The notes beneath the pieces were generated by a model. That model was not told the origin of the DNA. It worked only from the letters and a program-made list of their open reading frames with translations, and made no database searches. A DNA stretch of 64,000 nucleotides. It comes from Helopsaltes ochotensis. Lineage: Eukaryota > Chordata > Aves > Passeriformes > Locustellidae. Each line of letters begins with the position of its first letter. Positions within the stretch are counted from its first letter, which is position 1. The DNA is taken from the NCBI GenBank assembly GCA_013400155.1, contig VXBM01000276.1, positions 799,484-863,483 of the forward strand. Reading direction: 5' to 3'. This document shows, in pieces, positions 54,401 through 63,400 of this stretch. The position numbers and the translations under genes are program-made.

Positions 54401-57400
54401 GGCAAACATTTAACAGATCCTTTTTAAAACAAGTAGTAGGTTTGGGCTGGATGGAGATCACATTTTTAGGTTTTGAATTACTTTTTTTCTCAGCATCCAG
54501 CCACAATTTCTGTGTGATCATCTCCTAAATGTAAGAGTGACAGGAACAAAATCTCTTTCATGGTTTAGCAGTTCCTGAATTTCCCAGTGGTAATTCTGCC
54601 TAGCATGCTGCCATCTCCTGGCTGGAAGAGATGTTAGTCTGGGGGGTGGGGAATAAAACATGGAAAAAGTGTAAATATAGCAAATGTGACCCCTGTACAG
54701 CCTACTTTTTACAGAATTTTATTTGAATGTTTTTACAGAAGTAAATAATTGCTTTAAAACATAGAACATTCATTTGACACATTGAGGTGATAGGAAAGCT
54801 ACAGGAGATATTTGACTATCATCTCCCAAATCCTTTCATAAAACCTGATTCTCCACTTTCCTCATGATGTAAGCTTCTCCTCCAGGAATCCAGCTTCCAA
54901 ATCACAGCTGCAATTGCAAGGTAGAACAAAAATTTAGATATTTTTTTAAATATGGCAAGTCTATTTCTGGGCTACTTCAGGGATTCTGTAAGGTTGAATT
55001 ATTGGAAACTCATCCCACCCTTAAAAATGATCCAAGGGCATTTTAAATGGTGGCAACGGTGGAGATATTTTCCATTAAAGCTGCAAAATTTCTTCGTTAA
55101 AGGGTTCCTTTTGGTGTGTCCTTGGCACAAAGACTTTGGTCTTTTTTTTCTGTAAAGTCTCAGCAAGAGTTGGAGGAGGAACTTCTGCCGGGACAGATCC
55201 AGGTGGTTGAAGGTTCCCATGGGGAATCACTTCATTGTAGCTAACAGGACACTCTGAGTGGAGAGCTGGAATCTCTGGGTGAAGATGGTAGAAGAGCTGT
55301 GCAGGGTGAGCTATAAGGACCTGTGGCTTGGTGCAAAATGGTTTTCATCACCGATTGCTCAAGGAAAATGAAAGTTAGGCCTGGTTGGATAGTTGGAGCA
55401 AGAGGAATGCTTCTCTTTATTAGGAGTCATTAAAATATTTCTCTAGGGGCTCACCAGGACTGTAGGTTTTCACCTGTAGGCAAATAGAAATAAAGATGTA
55501 GGAGATGAAATAGCTGATTTTTGATAGGGAAAAAAAAATCACTTGGTGTCCCAAGAGCTGTCTTATTTTGAAATGCTTCGTGCTTGGAATCATTACAGAC
55601 TGTGCAGCGATTCACCTCCGGGGAAGGCCAGGCCAAACTGCACAAAACCATGTCCCAAGGGGAGATCGGGAAGCTGGCAGCCACACAGAAGAATCTGACT
55701 CTGGATGGGAGGTAGGAATCATGGCTGGAGATGGCAGACAAGTCCTCCCTGTGTCCCTCTTGCTCTCCAACACCTTGTTGAGCCACCCAGGCTCCTTTGG
55801 AGCTCCACCTGCAGCATGAGTTACCTATCCCACTTTTCCTACATGACCATGGACAGGCCCTATCAGATCTGGCTCACACCACAATTAAGTTTCGGTGACA
55901 TGGGCCACACATCCTGTCCCAAAGCACCCAATCCCATGCATGAAACTGAAGTTTCTCGCCTTTGCTGAGGATGAGTAGCCATGTTTTCATGGTAGAAATC
56001 ACATGAATTTATCTTCTCAGGGAGGTCCAGAAGATTGAGATAGTTTGGGGTAGAAGGACCTTTCCTAGTTAAAACAGTTCCTCTTTCCATGACTTATTTC
56101 CAGGCCTCAACGAGCCAAGATGAGGTTTTGGGTGAAGGGAAAGCAGGGGGAGAAGAAGACCCCGCGGGAGAAGCTGGCTACCCAGTCTGAGCTGCTAGAG
56201 CTGTATGCGGAGCAGGAAGCCCCTGGCAGGGAGGCCATTCCTGGCTTGCAGCTTGGTGAAGGTACGTGGTGGGGACCAGTTGAAAGGAGAGAGGAACTGG
56301 GTTGGGAAATTGGGATATGTCCATGCTGCTTCATGTCTTTTAATTTATGGGTGGTGTCAACCCAGAGTGATGGCAAGTAGGTTAGAGGGTGGGATCCATA
56401 ACAGATCTCAAGGAATTCCATGTCACTAATCCTTCCAGCCACCATCTGGACATGGACAGATGTTTCCTCTCTTGAGGGAGGAAATAACCAAAGCAGAAAT
56501 AACATTTAATCTTCCTGTGAGTTCTACACTATGCTTTTCTCCTTCACAGGTTTATTCCAATGCCCATCTCTCTCTTTTAGTGTCACAATTATTTTTCATC
56601 TGCTCCTCAATCTCTTTCCCTCTTTTCATTTATCACCAGCAGAGTTGGGTCCTCACCACCTGACGCCCCCACGGAGTCCTGAGCTGTCGGGCATCTACCG
56701 GCGGGAATTCAAGGAGAACAAGGAACCCTCTCCCAAAGTGAAGCGCAAGCGCAGCGTCAAGATCAGCAACGTGGCTCTGGAGCCCGTGCAGTGGCAGAAC
56801 GATTCCCTGCAGATCATAACCAGTGCTAGCGACCTGAAGAGCATGGATGAGTTTCTCCTGAAAAAGGTAACTCCTGCCCCCACTGCTCCATAAATCAGCT
56901 CAGAGATCCAGGCGCAGACGGAGGCAATAAAGTAAAAATGATCCTGTGAGTAGCTGTAGCAATGCTAATGATTCATCTAAGGATGCCAGGGCAGGTCTAG
57001 AGAAATTTCTGGTTTTCATGCAGGAGAAAACCACCTGGCGATCATGGTGGAGCAGCTGCTTCTTAGTGCTGCTTCATCACGCCAACTCTGCTGCAGCAAT
57101 AGAGACATGGGTGCAAAAACCCCCTTGTTTTCCCAGATAAATGAACTGGACAATGAGGACAGCAAGAAGGACACTCTGGTGGATGTCGTGTTCAAGAAAG
57201 CACTGAAGGAATTCCGACAAAACATCTTCAGTTTTTACTCCTCGGCATTGGCGGTAAGTGACCAGATGATGCGTGGGACTTCCACCTCCAGAAGAAACGG
57301 GATATCCTGGGTCCTCCTGGTGGTGCAGGTGTTGTCATGCCCTCCAGTTCTGGTTTGCTCATCCCAAAGGATGGATGTGCTTCCTTTGTATTCGGTCCCA

Positions 57401-60400
57401 TGATCTAAATTTGGACTAATTCTTCCTCATGAGCCAGCTTTCAGGATACATTGGGTGTAGATTCCTGATCCTCATTACAGCTTTGTTCCCTGCCAAAGGG
57501 GAGATGACAGAAAGTCAATAAACTCCAATTTGTCACCCAAAGTGCCTGGAAACCTTTGTGTTACCTTTGCTAGTGGTGGAGCTGTCTGATCTTTTTTTCT
57601 TTCTCTTTATCATCCTTGGATTTTCCCCAAGCAGCTGGAAGCTGGTGAGGCTGAAATAATTGTCTGGAGAAGAAAAGATCTCCAGAAAAATCTGGGCTGT
57701 ATAAAAATCACTTTTCTTTTTGCTTCTGTTTCCTTAAAAGATGGACGATGGGAAAAGCATCCGCTACAAGGACCTCTACGCCTTATTCGAGCAGATTCTG
57801 GAGAAGACCATGAGGCTTGAGCAGAGGGACTGGAGTGAGTCTCCAGTTAAAGTCTGGGTCAATACCTTCAAAGTCTTCCTGGATGAATATATGATAGAAT
57901 ACAAACCCCTGGACTACACCGCGGGGAAGGTACTTGGCATTTTTCTTAAACCCCCTTGAAGGTTTGGGACCTGTCTTTCTTGGGGTTGTGCCTTTGTAGT
58001 CTTCTCTGCTTTCAGCTGAGCTGGACATGGCAAGGTGTGACTCACTGGTTGTGTGTCACTGGGCTCAGCCAACCCCAGATCCCACTGGGCTGAGCTGGGC
58101 TTGGCCAATGCCAAGGATCAGGTGTTATCTCCAGGGCAAAGCTGCTACCAGCTATGGATGGTTAGAAAGGCAGCTCCAGGTGCTTCTTTAGTTCTGGGGG
58201 GTTTGTTCAGACTTTGAGGGATGAAAGAGATACACCCTCTTAAGGTCTCCTGCCACTTCCCAAGTGACCCAAGACATCGCCATGGGTTGGGTTGCACAAG
58301 AAGGGGACGCAGGCAGTGGCTCAGGTCTAGGTTCCATTCCTGGAGCAGTAAGAGCCTGCACTGTGTCACAGACCTGATCTCACTTCCTGCTCTGTATTGT
58401 CTGCAAGGCTGACCATGGGCTTTTGGGAGATGATGTCTATTGTACAAATATCCCACATTTCCTGGCTCTTCTGTACTGAGTCCTCTCCAGCCTCCTCTCC
58501 AGGCTGGTTTTCTTCAGAGTAGGCTGAGCATCGTGATCCCCTTGGTCACTGCTGGTGGGGTCAGAGCTGCAGCAGCAGCTACTACCAGTTCCAAGATGAA
58601 AACAGGAAGAGCTGTCCAGGGAAATACCAAAGCTGGAGTGATCCGTAGCAGAGTTTTCTCGAGTGACTCTTCTGAGGCTGCAGGTGCACTGGAGGATGGG
58701 GCTGGAAGGCACTGGACAATGTCAGATACGAACCTTCTGTACTCTTTACCTGGCAAAATTGCCCAAAAATTGAGTTAAATCTCTTTCCACCAGGTGCCAA
58801 AAACAGAACGAAAAAAGAGAAGGAAAAAGGAAGCGGATGTGGTGAGTTAAACCTGCACATTAAAAAATCAAAGTACTTGGGGCCAGAATGTCAAAAGACC
58901 AGCTTGTGACCCATCCTGGGCTGAGATCTGAGCATCAGCCCTGAAAGGTCATGTTAGAAAGACACTCAAGGTGGATTTGCTTTGCTTGATCAAGGATCAC
59001 TTGGGTTGGCTCTGAAAACACGTCCCTCATCAGCCAAGACATTAATGTAATGTTGAGGGTTGTTAGAAAAGGGCTGAGAGCAAATAATTTTGCTTGCTGC
59101 ATAAATTTATAATGTATTTTTTACATCTCCAGGATCAGACGTGGAGGGCATTACATCTCCTGTTTTCCTAAGGGATATGATGGCAATAGGAAGGGTGTGG
59201 GTGCAGGTGCAGAGCCAAAGAAAGGGGCATAGAAAGATGCATAGAAAACCTTCTTAACATGAAGTAGTTGACCTGCCAAGCTCAGTCAAAGAATTTCCAA
59301 CCTGTTTCCGTGATGGTTCAGTTCCCTTACAAGATGGATGTTGGTTTGGGTTGTCTATGGGGTTGCTGAGCTGAAAAGGAAACAAAAATACCAAATAAGA
59401 GCAAGAGCTAAAGCTGAAGAGCTGACTGTGTTCATCTCTCCATTTTGCAGCAGGCTGAGCACTAGCTCCCTTTTCTCATCACCCAACCTTTATCCTCCAG
59501 GTGGAAGAGCACAATGGCCACATTTTCAAGGCGACCCAATACAGCATCCCCACATACTGTGAATATTGTTCCTCGTTGATCTGGATCATGGACAGGGCTT
59601 CTGTTTGTAAATGTAAGCACCCGTTCTTTGATCCTTTTCTTGCGCTTCTGTCACAGTGATGAGTTTGGGGATTTTGAAATGTGTTTACTGCTGTTTCCTC
59701 CAACCCTATGCTCAAATAATTTTGATTTTTGTAACACCTGAAGAGTTTTAGGGACAAGTCTTGAAGTTTCTGAAGTCAACTAGGAAGTCCATCCCAGCGG
59801 TCCTTCCTGGCACAATTAATGAACTTTGTCTTACACATCCCATCAGGCTATGTGGCCATCCCATAAGGTCAGACACATTTAACTGTCACGGTAGGAAAGA
59901 CAGTAAAATCAGCTATGGAAATGTGTCCCTAGGATGCCTGCAGGAATCCTGACCTTGGCAAACTTATTGGCTTCCCTGTTTGAGCTCCAGGCATGTGAAT
60001 TTCTGGGGAGATCAGGAAAACGGAAGAGGGATGATGGAAAAGCCTGATTTTTTCTCTTTTTGGAAAAAGCCAAGAGATGGATCAACCTTTCCATTATCCC
60101 TCCTCCATTTCTTGATTAGGCTGGCAGTATCAGCCGTGGAGCATTTCAGGCCCAATGCAGGAGGAATGCAAAGGATGTGCCATTTCCAGTCTCAGAGGGT
60201 ATCTGTGTCTGATAGCTCAGAGCAACTCATGGATTGAGTTAATCTGTTGGGGTGGGGGGAGGGTTAAATGTTTCACAGATGTAAATATGGCACCTTTAAT
60301 TTTAAAGGCTTCATTATCTTTGTTTGAGTGGATCTGATACAGACTTGGCCCCTGGAAACTGCAAATCCAACATGCTTTTGACTTGGTAGTTCTGAGAAGT

Positions 60401-63400
60401 GCTACTCAATTCATATGAATTTCTGTTTTTCCATCAATTTGACTTTTGGGATAATTAAACACTCCTTTTCTCCATTGCAGTATGTAAATATGCTTGTCAC
60501 AAGAAGTGCTGTCTTAAAACCACGACCAAGTGCTCCAAAAAGGTAAATGTCTCTCATTGTTTTGCTTTCATTAAATACCTTGAGATAATGATCCCAAGTT
60601 TGTAAAAACATTATTGGAGGTGCAAAGCTTGATAGAATGCTGGAAATAACCCTCCTTCCAGCAGGAGTTTAGACCAGAGGTCTCTCCAAGCAGAGTTCTG
60701 TAGATATTTTGGGAATTACAGAGTGATGAGTCACTGTAGATCTGCCCAGTCATGCAGCAGATGTTGTAGTGTCATTCCCTGCCTTGTAGTCACATGGAAT
60801 AATAGGAATTTCCCTAGCTTTGTAGCTTTTAAGGATTTGGAAATGTGGGGTTATTCTTGGAAATACAGGCTTTTTCTCACACCGGCAGTCCTTGCTTGCC
60901 GCGGCTGAGCGAGGAAGGGCAGATGGAGGAAGTTCACTGCCCTTTAGAGGGAAATTAAATATTTTTGACTGGATTAAAGGGTGTGGGGAATAGGGAATGA
61001 GTGTAGCAGGTCATCCCAGTTAACAATGAACCATCAAGATTTGGTGGGGTTTCTTTAAATAGCTTCTTTTGTGTCCAAAAGAAGGAAACAGAGTCAGGAT
61101 GAGTGGAAAGTTTTATCAGCTCCCTGGGGGGCTTCTCAGGAGAGAACAACCTCCATAACACAGCCCCCAGAAAACTGCATGAGTCCATTTTTCCCAAGGA
61201 ATAATCTGAATATATACATTGAAGTTGTGTGAGTGTGTGTGTGTGAGAGAGAGAGAGAATATATTTGTATTTTGAACATTTAGAGAGCTTTTGCTGCACT
61301 CTTTCCCTTCCTGGCACTATTTTGGCAAGTGCTGGGAACGCCTCATAAGAGTTTGTGTTCTAAAATCTGGGAAGTTCACTGAGATCTCTGATTAATTTTC
61401 TCAGACATTCTCAGTGCTGCCTTCTTTGTTGTGATTTCTCTGCACAAGGAAGTTTTTGTGCTGCACCCAAGGAAGCGAGTTCACTGTGTCTTCATGGGTA
61501 GCTCTGCACTGGGCAGTTAGAAGTTCTCTAGGAAGCCTCCAGTTTCTCTGTGCTTGGTGAATTCATGTTTTTAGGGTTGTTCTCAGTCACAGGGAACTAC
61601 AAACCCATCAGTCACGAGAAAGAAACAACATGGGGACCTTCCACACATCCGCTCCTAAGGTTTGCAGGATCAATGAAAGAATGACATTGAGTGGGAAAAA
61701 GAAAAATGCAGGAGTGATTGTAAGGGGAGGCACTGCCTTGCTGAAGGCAGAGTTGCATCTCACATTTCTTTGGCTAGGGCTGAGAATTTGTGGCAGTATT
61801 TTATTGGATCTTTTGACTTCTCTCATCCAGAATCTCCTGTGCAGGACTTTCTTCACATTTGAATTTGCCAGGTAACAGCTCTCCAGTGAGCATTTGCAGC
61901 TGGCAGAAGGGCCCTTCCTGACAGGTGTAGATGGGTCTCTTCACGTTCTTTTTTTGGCATCTTGTTTGTTCATTGATATTTTGTAACTGTCAATGCTTCC
62001 AGTTGATCTAAACACCCAAGATTCAGATTTGCCTATTCTACTTTGTGCATCTTTGAGAGATGAAATCATCCCTTGAGATGGTGCCAGAGGTGCAGGAGGT
62101 GGAGGAGGGCCATGCCCAGCTGCATTGGCTCTGCCAGGCTGGGAATATAACTGCAGTGGGGTGGTTAAAGAAAGAAAATCTAAGCTTTTTGCCTTCAGGT
62201 GCATGTCCAGAGACCGGGTTAGCATTGCAAGACCTGTGTCCCATCCCGTCCTCCTTCGTTAGACTCACACATCTCCTGGATCAGCCAGAGGACTCTGAAT
62301 AACGGGATCCACAGCTGCTCCAGCATTGCATTGCAGAAGGATTTTAATGCCTTTTTCCCTTCTCCTGTGCAGCACGACCCTGAGCTCTCACCGCGGCAGT
62401 TCGGCGTGGAGCTGTCCCGGCTGACCAGCGAGGAGCGGGCGGTGCCGCTGCTGGTGGAGAAGCTCATCAACTACATCGAAATGCACGGGCTCTACACCGA
62501 GGGCATCTACAGGAAATCAGGATCCACCAACAAGATCAAGGAGCTGCGGCAGGGCCTCGATACGGGTAAGAGGAGGGGGGAGAGAAGCCTACAGGGGGTG
62601 GAAAATCTCCGCAGCAGCAAAGCTGGATGGGAGGAAGGTGGAATGTTTCAGTGTTCCTGACTGCGGGCTGTGCAAGGAATGATTTCACATTAACAGCCAT
62701 AACTGAGGTCACCAACTCGTGGGGTTTTTGGCAGCAATCCACAAAAAAAAGTCATTCTAATTGAGGGAAAGTGCTGCCTTATTTACACCCTAGCAATCAG
62801 TGAGAAAAGAAATCCTGGTCCCACCTGAAGTTATTTGCCCTGGAAAATGTATTTCTCTCCAATTTTACCATGTGGAATTGAAATCAGGTGCTGGATTTGT
62901 TGTCATCAAAGGCACGTAAACATTTTTTATTTTAAAGTACTTTATGATAGAACAGTTTGGGTTGGAAGGGGCCTTTAAAGGTCACCTTGTCCAGCCTTGG
63001 GCTTTGTATTGATCATTGTCTCTTGTTCTTTTCTTTCTTGCTTCATCTGGTGCCAAACCCAGACATCGATAACGTGAATTTAGACGACTATAACATCCAC
63101 GTCATTGCCAGCGTGTTCAAGCAGTGGCTCCGAGATCTGCCCAACCCCCTCATGACCTTTGAGCTCTACGAGGAGTTTCTGCGGGTGATGGGTGAGGAGC
63201 TTCCTTCACTATCCCATTCCCGTGGTAGAGGGAAATGGTGGCCACTTTTATGGCCAAACTTTTCATTCACTCTTCGGGGCCGAACCAGCTGGTTTTGCTA
63301 AATTGTATTTACCTGGTTTCAAAGTCTGATTTTTTGGCTATAAAGGTTTTTTATGCAAAACCTCAGGCAATCTGATCTCAATTTGGTGGCTTTTGCATCA

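Larger units (their letters stand above)
50829..55157 (+). other. MYO9A intron, 4.3 kb (contains assembly gap)
   Basis: Noncoding apart from the possible exon extension at its start. It contains CR1 fragments at 51001-51185 and 52420-52575, the N gap at 51294-51434 with flanking poly-A, and otherwise unique sequence. I see no other gene; open frames around 51790-54330 have no recognisable products. Confidence 0.72.

Noticed and set aside
51600..55140. Possible second gene or old retrovirus in the 4.3-kb intron
   Set aside because: Searched both strands by eye for enzyme motifs, long terminal repeats and splice-bounded frames and found none.
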